A stretch of 49,899 nt of DNA from the NCBI GenBank assembly GCA_016297915.1, contig JAEDFU010000009.1, positions 1 to 49,899 on the forward strand. Direction: 5' to 3'. A program made the position numbers and the translations under genes. Positions 10,701 through 16,926 of this stretch are shown piece after piece. The notes under the pieces are model-generated. The model worked only from the letters and a program-made list of their open reading frames with translations, was not told the DNA's origin and searched no databases. The DNA is from Clostridia bacterium. GTDB taxonomy: Bacteria > Bacillota > Clostridia > Christensenellales > UBA1242. The stretch's first letter is position 1. Each line of letters begins with the position of its first letter.

Positions 10701-12084
10701 CAAATTCTTGGTCACTGAGTGGAACTCTTGCACCAGTCTTACCCTTGAATATTTGATACTTGTAGACAACCTTCAAATCGTCATTATAGACAGTATTGGT
10801 TGTTCTCCAAGACAAAATTGAACTTAGGTGTGGCTGATTGGCATCAACACCCAAATTAAATGTAATGCCTTTAACTCCTGCACTTGGTTTCAAAGTGAAC
10901 TGATTTTTGTCAGTTGCAATATTGTGATCAAATGAAATTGTTGGGGCATAGAGTTTTTGAATTTCTAGTTGTTGTCCGTCCTCTGCACTCGAAACACTAG
11001 GATAATATCTTATGCCGGACTTAACAACATAATTTTTGCCAGCCTCTCTTGCATCAAAGTCGGTAGGATAAGATACTACATAAACATTGTATTTGTAAAG
11101 GTCGCTAGCACCTTTTTCGAATGTATCTTTGTAATTAAACGAACAAGTCTCTGAGCCGTTTGAAACTCTATCTATAAATCTAGAGTTGCTGTCTTTGTCG
11201 TAGTAAACATAATTGTGCTCAGCAAATCTTGGGCTCTTGAACGATATTATTCCGTTTTCGTTTTTTAGCTCTGTTACAGTAGCTAATTGGTGAAATCTAA
11301 GAATGTCACTAGGAGCGCTATCGTTAACCACCAAGTTATCGCCCTTGGCAACAACGCTTACTGCATAACTTTGGCCTCTCTGCAATGCGTCATTTGGCAA
11401 ACCATAACGAGTACTTACAATTAGATTGCTACTGCCTTTTTCGCTAGTCTCTAGATTTGTCCACGAAACAATGTATCCCGAAAGCGAATTAACTTGTCCA
11501 GATTTGCTTGGAGCGTCGGTAATCTCGCCATTTGGTTTTTTGTACTTAGTTACTGCATTCCATGTAACCTCACCAGTTGTTGGATTGTAATCTATTCCGC
11601 TTGGTGCCAAAAAGGTAGGCCAAGTAGCCTTAGGTGTAGTTACAGTAATATCTGCAAGAACAAATTTGTCTGTTCCGTGAGGGCTAAATCTAATAGTTGT
11701 TGAACCAGCCTTATTTGCTACAAACTTGATAGTTTGCTCTGTCCCTCTTGAGAAAGAATAGACGCCGTCCTTGAAGTCGTATCTATTTTTGCATCCGACG
11801 ATATTGTTCTCGGAAAAAGACCAGTCAACCTGTGTTTGGGTTGTATTGTCTGGCCCTAACTTATATGTAATCGCAAATTCCTCGCTGAGTTGGCAGGTAA
11901 TCTTGAGATACCCTGTCTCATCACTCTTGGTAGCTCCCGCAAAGTCGCTTGAGATAGAGATGTTTTGGCAAGCAACAGGAGTAACATCTGGATTACCCTT
12001 GTCACCTGAGCAAGAACATGCACTAAGCACTGCAGTTGCCAATATAATCATCAAACTTGCAATAAATGTTTTTACCTTTTTCAT
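1711..12084 (-). CDS. Giant surface lipoprotein with FN3/Ig-like modules and C-terminal GLUG-type region
   Basis: The product is about 3457 residues. I chose the ATG at 12084 because AAAGGGTG lies just before it and it starts a clear lipoprotein signal (MKKVK, hydrophobic core, LSAC lipobox, Cys23); an in-frame upstream ATG lacks a ribosome site. After a Big_2-like Ig domain (about 30-140) comes a long series of beta-sandwich modules with the recurring pattern G-x-(L/F)-x-W-x-x-V-x-x-A-x-x-Y, for example near residues 1625, 1868, 2441 and 2780, as in fibronectin type III folds. The last 380 residues have repeated GxIxNxY/xxGGIAG elements typical of GLUG repeats, which form beta-helices. It is lipid-anchored on the outer face and probably acts as an adhesin or matrix protein; ligand and function are unknown. 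The sipW-tasA-like pair follows on the same strand. Confidence 0.88.
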   Translation of the reverse strand: MKKVKTFIASLMIILATAVLSACSCSGDKGNPDVTPVACQNISISSDFAGATKSDETGYLKITCQLSEEFAITYKLGPDNTTQTQVDWSFSENNIVGCKNRYDFKDGVYSFSRGTEQTIKFVANKAGSTTIRFSPHGTDKFVLADITVTTPKATWPTFLAPSGIDYNPTTGEVTWNAVTKYKKPNGEITDAPSKSGQVNSLSGYIVSWTNLETSEKGSSNLIVSTRYGLPNDALQRGQSYAVSVVAKGDNLVVNDSAPSDILRFHQLATVTELKNENGIISFKSPRFAEHNYVYYDKDSNSRFIDRVSNGSETCSFNYKDTFEKGASDLYKYNVYVVSYPTDFDAREAGKNYVVKSGIRYYPSVSSAEDGQQLEIQKLYAPTISFDHNIATDKNQFTLKPSAGVKGITFNLGVDANQPHLSSILSWRTTNTVYNDDLKVVYKYQIFKGKTGARVPLSDQEFEVAESNKFDTSKLRDIYPDAYADEYTFKVFASGDKATTIDSVVSEFKFKMLGASADAGIVESVLEVTQPNNAQAANIQGVDFYFLKKTTGNEYNTKDYRFVYVNANNNTGDYILRGASIDLVALKLNPADPNDLSDLGEYDIFARFVGINRGTAGDAQNAAVNTATGAWFQVTGTSFPSIKVAKQVTTGAELSSAGQLKFTNVYDNAKYKIKIDITGQSTPQIKEIETSVKANETVIVDLSSELTSVKHSDSTNAILTIICCGTDSSYIDSQPSSPIRFTRRQDPSAITLEDYNLSFGAIDTILYRISLIDNFDSENTKTYQAEWRATSENLTYNLKEATATRIIHNGQSKESDKLFANIIADMVEQGRSSFDFTVQAIGGSNSSLDSNVKSASFNCTNQPQAVTIKKVNTNTEEDPVWQNMLSWTMPSGMDLSGQKFEINLVAGEGQNRVSTSITPDDNALRVITLEDGTGTEYGYDITSILKEAKFKNKIVTINILQKLSNAFYGKVSGNTYGIALNEVSMSSAITEGTNTPVIKFKALNSVEGVAYHMTVVETDKTVKITDATSGADYSKSLGDLEISASGTYTIKLKTVLNSASISQATPFGIESDETSISIKVISSQIPVVADGNNASFVSIHSNAKYELQYKLPTDTDWISIVSDLSGDEGQVVKYDLTQVSSIAGYTGGTLNVRVVPTLDYASTGCLLTSDEAQTNSLTKLQVTELSSQNGKIAYKINDTFLVTTGEDGTTYNYKIALYANGKEMSTDTYIVDFANNEITITSSTYLGNYTYTAYVRANGYLTSNVSNELALTMVSTTEDLTKNGDFITWSIDANATSYVLMIGKNSESITAQTIEISNVQLDEAGSVKSATVKVEKIIDENTKTFAEDTSIAKFDNGKLMYKFTNTLLGETADAGDYWVKVKAYTTKQNFLTGIESNPITITKLSNNVQIAVDGVFKLSGYTLAGSQSPQEMHYEIYKHNSLNIDKTEADASLTLVKFEANATNFEITFQSKNGEEFATIGTPIQITYDSVNHKALKLGESGFEENPDLVVSTDSGKDYISISGALIPTNTEDATQNTVRAIVSYSQMVYENNVAYENIATDITSNTYSIDLNKLESPNITADGNYSIRVKFVGNNANIVDSDYKNSDNNYSRLLATKVNTQSGVLVWSPVENASKYIVSITGAGMNVTAPTNPDSGETEGEGQDISTQADLQIGTLTFEVADKTTLTEDDVKAQNSGNSFVIGESYTIKIMSSAEGSLASVWSGEFKFKKLTAPTNLVIKASTSSVTYDEIDNSDPENPVTTPVTINVGDPILTWQDPNTTANQKLHYLYNMGDKDVIIYNSDSGTLVGQLLGKNRPAGNYEIKMKVQGNTTIGTDGEGLLTSDYSDTTLVEYVNETQSVSFEQGNFKWNEVKGAYAYKLTFKQDSTIVYTTYTKSCGYSFKNTEFEGCGYYTVEINAITDPTMAIVSSIPPENGNQNTKDIFKAPNVTEIFVRDGKVAWSIETSALDKLIAKESVKTALDTALESIEGTTKQKAIGYLKQKINNQADAIDAADEILYPFFVARLSLNNQETVITATGVELCSLVDKTQGEAEYQEYESNDNGSYLVFTYNMATMPGISNADDVVETKTYKSGKYSIKVSPVGNAINSEVVSSVDGKYSTTFEAWKPQTPSVPSVDGKNNKMDEGNILWQLVPTAENGYHNTYQLIAQENENLISRNVDIADGTGVVGTTDHVYSGALTTIFADGADETQKVSVNTNYTMNLRVIGTPSSKTLGTGQKAYLNSDVYSYGEEYMNILANISLQVSSNQITWEPSNASSSTKLMIYGPFDYAPDANDKTTWNGKTSYEEALKDWKNSISSLWTSIVDKTNEKYGENHAKYYHEYNFDAITVEGDDGVPVETTRKTSYTLSDNDKFGAGSYIIRKQEIGNGKGIIDTKLYKDSNGNDLLFVNGESPLEIEKMGVIATKLDKTMSVNNVWANNGKFIWSPVERANAYRITLIEYKDGEVSRDDYHTLVSYADSLSADKTYHEWDIPSIVSGTTTLFNDSLCRYAVRITATHVDNLNDTNASTSDNYFDGETSESDSYQRTNIPVELTVKTENDVSYLQWNMGSVDAQIAKFAIHVSHNDTTTELDETSNRIASYNISNSAIFREAGRYIVSLRAIGNSDGTKYLNSSLSQEIIIIKLPKPKLTVEDGVFGWGSQITDITDNQITETDFKLEYENGGIWETKEDYGFGEGTDALDPTVSKYPLFATIDKFENNYNLSQEYPAGKYRFSIRYSPKIASVDDTFVIASPTDTLTVNKLPEPNPQVSKISTADGITANRVEWAKVANATAYKARVLARAYDENNEEVEYALDVISTTHTQYFTITDQSDTVYLNIDAILGHLNVSYTSGATLKVYVQAIGTALYPVSESATGASNIYINSSFSEKCDISIPATPLSSQFDAKTGVLSWNLRDNTAGHNAQITMEYTVSNLTKSVFDYWTTTANSYGLTNITENPVANPTRAYAEITNRVFTYTVSGSDENARYTLRVTDIVLLSAQTDDNRNTFTPTSYQITSIGTDYRFKINIMVASTIEDSGELISGTYEHQKAENFDAFEYGDGSENYRYAVNNYASLNSIRYFANRNFVVTGNISVTKNWDMIDTEFTGSIVGRQFQDVGGNNVYPTISTITPNININGNTHYIAFMRTNLGSISNLNLVVNMSYLESSAANVYVAGLAIANSGIIDNVNIESITGINVSYTSISNSMYVAGLVYENTDNATIKNSSVTVGKNNDINGDNGIYALCGGQSVARVAGIAGINTGTIADTYFSGDMTANYVAGIASNNSGTIRGCYSTGNAYITDINLTTGAQGKNIEFGGIAGTLSGNGKAKIINSYSTMAVTLSASSGTSVTAYIGGLYATPDNNLGGAEIINSYTAIKYTNNASNNVTIQAYYFGVKADSIRYQDCYYLVLSDSGQMNGTDGVGACANLAELRTALGTLTYEGNLVYDVSETHPYPVLKK

Positions 12085-12119
12085 TCTAATCACCCTTTTT
12101 AAGTAATTTAATCTTAGAT

Positions 12120-12148
12120 ATTTTAGCACATTATGTCGAAAATCAAAA
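12120..12148 (-). promoter_or_regulatory. Promoter of the giant lipoprotein gene
   Basis: On the minus strand TTTTGA (12143-12148) and TAAAAT (12120-12125) are 17 bp apart, with a TG one base before the -10 box (extended -10). The start codon is 36 bp downstream of the -10 box. Confidence 0.6.
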
Positions 12149-12331
12149 ATTATTTTGCTATATATATAAATATTTTTTATTATACTTATGTTGGATTATT
12201 TCTTGTAATTTATTGCTAAAAAATCCAAGTTTTTTCAAGTTTTTTGGAAAGCCTGCTTGGTTATTTAACAAAACGCCCTAGAAGAATAAAAAAAGTTATC
12301 AAATAATAACGCCAAAAAGACATGCAATTTA

Positions 12332-12371
12332 TTGACAGCCCCCAAGTCTTTTTGTATACTAATGCTATACA
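12332..12371 (+). promoter_or_regulatory. Promoter with overlapping dyad for the 12398 gene
   Basis: A consensus-like promoter has TTGACA at 12332-12337 and TATACT at 12355-12360 with a 17-bp spacer. A dyad TGTATA-N7-TATACA (12353-12371) covers the -10 box and the predicted transcription start, the position expected for a repressor operator. The dyad could be chance, since TATAC occurs in the -10 box itself. Confidence 0.7.
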
Positions 12372-12397
12372 AAATAAAAAAATAAAAGGGGTAAATT

Positions 12398-14218
12398 ATG
12401 AGCAAAAAGAAAAAAATTATCATAAGTTCTGTTTCGGTTGGAATAGTGCTAATTGGCGTAATTTTGACTATAATTCTGGTTAATATCAAAAGATTTAGTC
12501 TAAGAGCGTCGGACTACTTAAACTTTAATAATCACACAACAATGAACATTATTGAATTGGATTCGTCAGTTACACCAAGTAGTAGCCCGTCTTACAACAA
12601 TGGAACTACTATTATTACACACAATTCAAGTAGCAAACTAGGCGTATTCTCTTACATTCAAAACAAGACAATTGCCGAGGCAAAATATGACGATGTTTTG
12701 GTCAAAAATCCTAATTCAAAAAACGGCAAAACATACTTTGAACTAGTAGATAATTCCAAATCTAGCGATATTACATTAATAGACGAAAAAGGCAACGAAT
12801 TATCTATAATTTCAGAGAGTCAAGGAACAAAAAATAGAGCCAGCATCATGACAAAAGATGTAAGCGTTAGAGAGAAAAAAAACAAAGTCAAGACTAAGAT
12901 TGGCAACAAATATACCCAGACTTCAGTTAGCGTTAAGCGTATTGAATTTGACGATGACTATTCGAACGCAAGAGGATATTTTTCGGACGAACTCAAAAAT
13001 TATGAGACTTGGAAAATAACCACAACAAGCGGAATTACTTATACAAATTTGTACAAACTCGAAAATGGCACACACAAGCTTATTCAAACTCTAGACAACG
13101 AACTTGGAAATTCGCTTGAAAGCAAAGATTTGTCACTAGAATTTTTAAATGACGGAACACCAATCTTTATGAACATGCGCTCTGTAAAATTTGGAAGTGA
13201 CTATCAAGCAATGAGTTTTGAAATTTATGATATCAACTTTAATCTCAAAGGCAAAAATCAAATTGATATGCAACTTCTCAATACCGACATATCCTTTAGG
13301 ATTGGCAACTCACTGTTCTTCCAAATAGTAATCGACGCCAACGAGGATAAATACGATTATAGCACAACCAATACTAGCACAGGAGTAACCACTTATCACA
13401 CTATCAAAACATACAAATTTAGCCTAAAAAACGGCAGTTTTGACGAAGTAAACTTTGATTATTTGATTAACAAAGTGGGAGCTGAATTTAATGTAGATAC
13501 AGTACTACTATCATGCACCCAAATCAAAAACAAAAAGTTGGATACAAGCTCAATTTTGCTTATCAACGAGAGATTACAGACCAAAAAAATCGACTACGAC
13601 TTTGATACAATTCTCAAAGTGAATAACGACAGATACATCACTAGCACCGGTGGCAATTCAAACTTTAATTTGATAGACAAATCATATAATTTGATTGCTC
13701 ATCTAGATAATTTCAATAATGTATTTGCAACCAATGATTCAATAATTGTAAGCGATAGTAATGTTACATATATCTGCAACACTGACGGTGTTGTTATCAA
13801 AAAAATCAGCAACGGAAATTTTGTATACTTACAAGACTGCGAAAACTATATCAACAAGGTAACCACCACCGAAGAGACCTTGACTACTACAAAATATTAC
13901 CTCGAAAGACTAGGGTTATCCAATGATGAGCCACTATTTACTAAGAGTACTGACGGCGACACCTATCAAGGCATATCATACAAGAAGGTTAACTTGTACA
14001 CAATCAAAAATCCACGCTCAAATGAAGTAGTTGCAACAATCATTATTCGTGTAAGCGAAGAGGCTACCAACTATGTATATGAGATATTAAATATCGACGG
14101 CAAGTTCCTAGGCTCTATAACCAGTGTTAGCATGAACCTTACCCCTCTTTACTTTTACTCAAACGATAACGCAGTAGTTCTATCCCTCGGAACAAAACTA
14201 TTTGCTTTGGATAGATAA
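12398..14218 (+). CDS. Membrane-anchored extracytoplasmic protein, WG/propeller-like
   Basis: I do not recognise this 606-residue protein as a named family. It starts at an ATG with an AAAAGGGG ribosome site. A lysine-rich N-terminus and one hydrophobic segment (about 6-28) predict an uncleaved anchor with the rest outside. Residues about 80-102 read like a WG repeat (K-x-G-V-F...I-A-E-A-K-Y-D-D-V), and several later stretches (for example 425-475 and the last 50 residues) alternate short hydrophobic strands with Asp/Asn/Gly turns, as in beta-propeller blades. It is monocistronic, bounded by its own promoter and a shared terminator, and diverges from the giant lipoprotein gene. A role at the cell surface is inferred from topology only. 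Confidence 0.75.
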   Translation: MSKKKKIIISSVSVGIVLIGVILTIILVNIKRFSLRASDYLNFNNHTTMNIIELDSSVTPSSSPSYNNGTTIITHNSSSKLGVFSYIQNKTIAEAKYDDVLVKNPNSKNGKTYFELVDNSKSSDITLIDEKGNELSIISESQGTKNRASIMTKDVSVREKKNKVKTKIGNKYTQTSVSVKRIEFDDDYSNARGYFSDELKNYETWKITTTSGITYTNLYKLENGTHKLIQTLDNELGNSLESKDLSLEFLNDGTPIFMNMRSVKFGSDYQAMSFEIYDINFNLKGKNQIDMQLLNTDISFRIGNSLFFQIVIDANEDKYDYSTTNTSTGVTTYHTIKTYKFSLKNGSFDEVNFDYLINKVGAEFNVDTVLLSCTQIKNKKLDTSSILLINERLQTKKIDYDFDTILKVNNDRYITSTGGNSNFNLIDKSYNLIAHLDNFNNVFATNDSIIVSDSNVTYICNTDGVVIKKISNGNFVYLQDCENYINKVTTTEETLTTTKYYLERLGLSNDEPLFTKSTDGDTYQGISYKKVNLYTIKNPRSNEVVATIIIRVSEEATNYVYEILNIDGKFLGSITSVSMNLTPLYFYSNDNAVVLSLGTKLFALDR

Positions 14219-14227
14219 AATCACCAA

Positions 14228-14281
14228 AAAAACTCCACATGCAAAAATGCACATATTGGCATTTTGGGTGGAGTTTTTTTT
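14228..14281. terminator. Bidirectional terminator between convergent genes
   Basis: ACTCCAC (14232-14238) pairs with GTGGAGT (14268-14274), and inner GCAAAAATGC-like arms extend the stem. A run of T follows on the plus strand and a run of A precedes it, so it can serve both the 12398 gene and rubrerythrin. Confidence 0.85.
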
Positions 14282-14285
14282 GGGA

Positions 14286-14888
14286 TTACTCATCGCCAGA
14301 CTGCATATCAATTGGGATTTCGACATAGCCTTGAGGCTTGTCACAACTAGGGCACACATCCCATGCTGATTTGGCAGTATGCTCAAATCCACAATTACTA
14401 CATTTCCATTTGATTGGCGTTGGGCTCTTATATAACTTTTTGCCTTTGAGTTTGGTATACAACTGCTCAAGCATAAGCTTGTGGCAATTCTCTACACTTG
14501 ATGCAAACAAAAACGATTTGGCAATATCTGGATATCCCTCGTCCTTGGCAACCTTGGCAAAGTCAGGATACACATTGTCACTCTGACTCTCCTCCGCCCC
14601 CATAGTGTCCTTGATACTTTCTAACAAATTCCCCTTAGTAAATGGATATCCACCACAGATTTCGATATTGTGCTGTTTGCAAGAGCAATTGTCTGTAAGT
14701 AAGTTATAAAATTTTTTGGCGTGCGCCATTTCATTTTTCGCATGCGTCTTAAATATTGTCTGCATGTAATTGTAACCCTCCTGCTCTGCTTGCTGTGCCA
14801 AAAACTGATATCTAGCACCGTCTTGACACTCACCAGCAAATGCTCTTGCCAAATTTTGCTTTGTTCTGCTTTTGTCAAAATTTTCCAT
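14286..14888 (-). CDS. rbr: Rubrerythrin
   Basis: The 200-residue product is a non-haem di-iron protein that reduces hydrogen peroxide in the cytoplasm of anaerobes, with rubredoxin-type electron transfer. The ferritin-like half has the expected ligands, Glu20, Glu53 and His56 (NEMAH), then a second Glu-x-x-His pair in the later helix (ENCH). The C-terminal rubredoxin-like domain has CSNC and CPSC pairs for one iron. I chose the ATG at 14888 because AAAGGAGA precedes it by a good distance; an upstream in-frame start adds six residues without a ribosome site. It is monocistronic and convergent with the gene at 12398. I see no clear PerR box upstream. Confidence 0.95.
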   Translation of the reverse strand: MENFDKSRTKQNLARAFAGECQDGARYQFLAQQAEQEGYNYMQTIFKTHAKNEMAHAKKFYNLLTDNCSCKQHNIEICGGYPFTKGNLLESIKDTMGAEESQSDNVYPDFAKVAKDEGYPDIAKSFLFASSVENCHKLMLEQLYTKLKGKKLYKSPTPIKWKCSNCGFEHTAKSAWDVCPSCDKPQGYVEIPIDMQSGDE

Positions 14889-15083
14889 AAAAATATCTCC
14901 TTTCAAAAACTTATTGTTTCAATTTGTTTAACTGTAAACCACAACCTCAAGTCCCCCAAAAATTTGAACTCAGTATAAGCATTACAAAATAAACCTTACT
15001 TAATAATTAACATCATTTAAAATTTTTAAACAGATTTAATTTGAAATTTTGGTCAAAAATATATTAATTTTGAAAACAATCCA
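14889..15083. other. Non-coding gap before the serS leader
   Basis: This AT-rich divergent gap separates rubrerythrin from the serS promoter. It should hold the rubrerythrin promoter; a TATACT-like box lies at 14972-14977 (minus strand) without a good -35, so I do not call it. No gene is seen. Confidence 0.5.
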
Positions 15084-15112
15084 TTGACAAAACAAAATAA
15101 TTCAAATATACT
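15084..15112 (+). promoter_or_regulatory. Promoter of the serS T-box transcript
   Basis: TTGACA at 15084-15089 and TATACT at 15107-15112 are exactly 17 bp apart. The transcript would begin near 15119, giving a leader of about 390 nt before serS. Confidence 0.85.
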
Positions 15113-15118
15113 ACCTAT

Positions 15119-15395
15119 GTATTTTGAAAAACATCAATCTAACAATTGAATAAACCGATGATTTGGGAATACAACATTTGTATGGTTTTTGATAAGAGAG
15201 TTACTTAATTTGGTGTGAGAGTAACCGAAACTAGCAAACAGTTTTCCGCCCCAATAGGTTGTGCGAAAGCACGCTATTTGTCTAGCAACAAGTGACAAAC
15301 ACGAGTGGGATTTGATATTCAAATCCAATTAGAGTGGCACCATGGATATTTGATTATTCATCTCTAAGGATATTTTTCCTTGGAGATTTTTGTTA
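15119..15395 (+). promoter_or_regulatory. Serine T-box riboswitch leader
   Basis: The leader carries the conserved T-box AGAGTGGCACC at 15331-15341. The UGGC bulge would pair with the GCCA end of a tRNA with a G discriminator, as in tRNA-Ser. Stem I is seen around 15190-15260: AGAGAG, a paired GTTACT/AGTAAC segment with GGTGTGAG between, then a GAAACT loop followed by AGC (15233-15235), the likely serine specifier codon. Downstream is a terminator hairpin that competes with the antiterminator containing the T-box. Uncharged tRNA-Ser should favour read-through into serS. The specifier assignment is by eye and less certain than the T-box itself. Confidence 0.88.
15361..15391 (+). terminator. 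T-box leader terminator
   Basis: A 10-bp stem with one G-U pair (TCTCTAAGGA / TCCTTGGAGA, 5-6 nt loop) is followed by TTTTTGTT. It lies 20 nt after the T-box sequence, the standard position for the regulated terminator. Confidence 0.85.
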
Positions 15396-15505
15396 TTTTG
15401 AATGTTTATAAGAATATTGGTTATTGACAATAACGCCATGGTTTTTGTCAGCAACATCTCATATATTTGTCAACAAATAATATAAATCAGAAAAGGAGAG
15501 AAAGA

Positions 15506-16795
15506 ATGATTGATATTAATATTATAAGAAAAGACCCAGACAGAGTAAGACAAAACCTTATAAACAAGTTTCAGGAAGAAAAGCTTCCAAAAATAGATGA
15601 GGTATTGGAACTAGACGAAAAGTTTAGAATACTCAAAGTTGAGGGCGACACGCTTAGAGCCAAAAAGAACATAATAAGCTCAGACATTGGAACTCTTGCT
15701 AGAGAAAAAAAGTTAGATGAGATTGCACCTCTCAAAGAGGAAGTTGGAAGAATTAATCAAAGGCTCAAAGACTTGGAAGTTGAAGAGGAAGAACTCGGCA
15801 AAAAAATCAAAGCAATTATGATGATTATTCCTAATATTATTGATGACTCTGTTCCTATTGGCAAAGACGATAGCGAAAACAAGGAAATCGAAAAGTTTGG
15901 CACTCCAAGAGAATTTGACTTTGAAGTTCCTTATCATGCAGATATTTTAAATAGCATCAACGGTCTCGACAAAGAGAGTGCAGGCAGAACTAGCGGAACT
16001 GGTTTTTATTATCTTATGGGCGATGCTGCAAGACTACACGAGGCTATGCTTGCATATGGCAGAGACTATATGATCAGTCAAGGCTTTACTTATTGTATTC
16101 CACCTTTTATGATTCGTAGCGATGTTGTTAATGGCGTTATGAGTTTTGCCGAAATGGAAGCAATGATGTACAAGATCGAAAACGAGGATTTGTATCTTAT
16201 CGGCACTAGCGAACACAGCATGATAGGCAAATTCAAAGAACAAATTATCCCAGAAAAAGAACTTCCAGTCACAATGACTTCGTATAGCCCATGTTTCCGA
16301 AAAGAAATTGGCGCACACGGGCTAGAGGAAAGAGGTCTATATAGAGTTCACCAATTTGAAAAACAAGAAATGGTTGTTATTTGCAAACCTGAGGATAGTA
16401 TGAACTGGTACAACAAGATGTGGCAGTACACTGTTGATGTATTCCGCAATCTCAATGTGCCTGTAAGAACTCTCGAATGCTGTAGTGGAGACCTAGCGGA
16501 TCTTAAGGTTAAATCGTGCGATATCGAAGCATGGAGTCCTAGACAACAAAAATACTTTGAGGTCGGATCTTGCTCGACTCTTGGCGACGCACAGGCTAGA
16601 CGCCTTGGCATCAGAATTAAGGGAAGCGACTACAACTACTACCCACACACACTTAATAACACTGTACTTGCTAGTCCTAGAGCAATTATTGCATTCCTCG
16701 AAAACAATGTTCAAAAAGACGGCTCAATCTTTATCCCAGAGGTGCTTAGACCTTACATGGGTGGCAAAGATTGTATTAAGCCAAAAACCAAGTAA
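15506..16795 (+). CDS. serS: Seryl-tRNA synthetase
   Basis: The 429-residue class II enzyme charges tRNA-Ser with serine. The N-terminal coiled-coil arm that grips the tRNA extra arm spans about residues 25-105. Motif 2 is FRKEIGAHGLEERGLYR, and motif 3 contains LNNTVLASPRA near the C-terminus; length is normal for the family. I chose the ATG at 15506 because AAAGGAGAG precedes it by 6 nt, while the open frame extends 13 codons upstream without a ribosome site. It is controlled by the serine T-box leader and ends in its own terminator, so it is probably monocistronic. Confidence 0.97.
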   Translation: MIDINIIRKDPDRVRQNLINKFQEEKLPKIDEVLELDEKFRILKVEGDTLRAKKNIISSDIGTLAREKKLDEIAPLKEEVGRINQRLKDLEVEEEELGKKIKAIMMIIPNIIDDSVPIGKDDSENKEIEKFGTPREFDFEVPYHADILNSINGLDKESAGRTSGTGFYYLMGDAARLHEAMLAYGRDYMISQGFTYCIPPFMIRSDVVNGVMSFAEMEAMMYKIENEDLYLIGTSEHSMIGKFKEQIIPEKELPVTMTSYSPCFRKEIGAHGLEERGLYRVHQFEKQEMVVICKPEDSMNWYNKMWQYTVDVFRNLNVPVRTLECCSGDLADLKVKSCDIEAWSPRQQKYFEVGSCSTLGDAQARRLGIRIKGSDYNYYPHTLNNTVLASPRAIIAFLENNVQKDGSIFIPEVLRPYMGGKDCIKPKTK

Positions 16796-16833
16796 TCCCC
16801 CTGCTATCTTAAACTTAGCACAATGCAAAATCA

Positions 16834-16871
16834 AGTACACATCAAAAAATTTTTGAGAGTGTGCTTTTTTG
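16834..16871 (+). terminator. serS terminator
   Basis: AGTACAC pairs with GTGTGCT (one G-U), with an inner TCAAAAA/TTTTTGA dyad, followed by six T. It lies about 40 bp past the serS stop. Confidence 0.85.
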
Positions 16872-16880
16872 TTACACATT

Positions 16881-16911
16881 TTGGATTTGTTTGTGTTAAA
16901 CTAAGTATAAA
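16881..16911 (+). promoter_or_regulatory. Possible promoter of the 16927 gene
   Basis: TTGGAT at 16881-16886 and TATAAA at 16906-16911 are 19 bp apart, between the serS terminator and the next start codon. The spacer is long, so the -35 assignment is weak. Confidence 0.4.
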
Positions 16912-16926
16912 TAAGAGGTAGGATGA

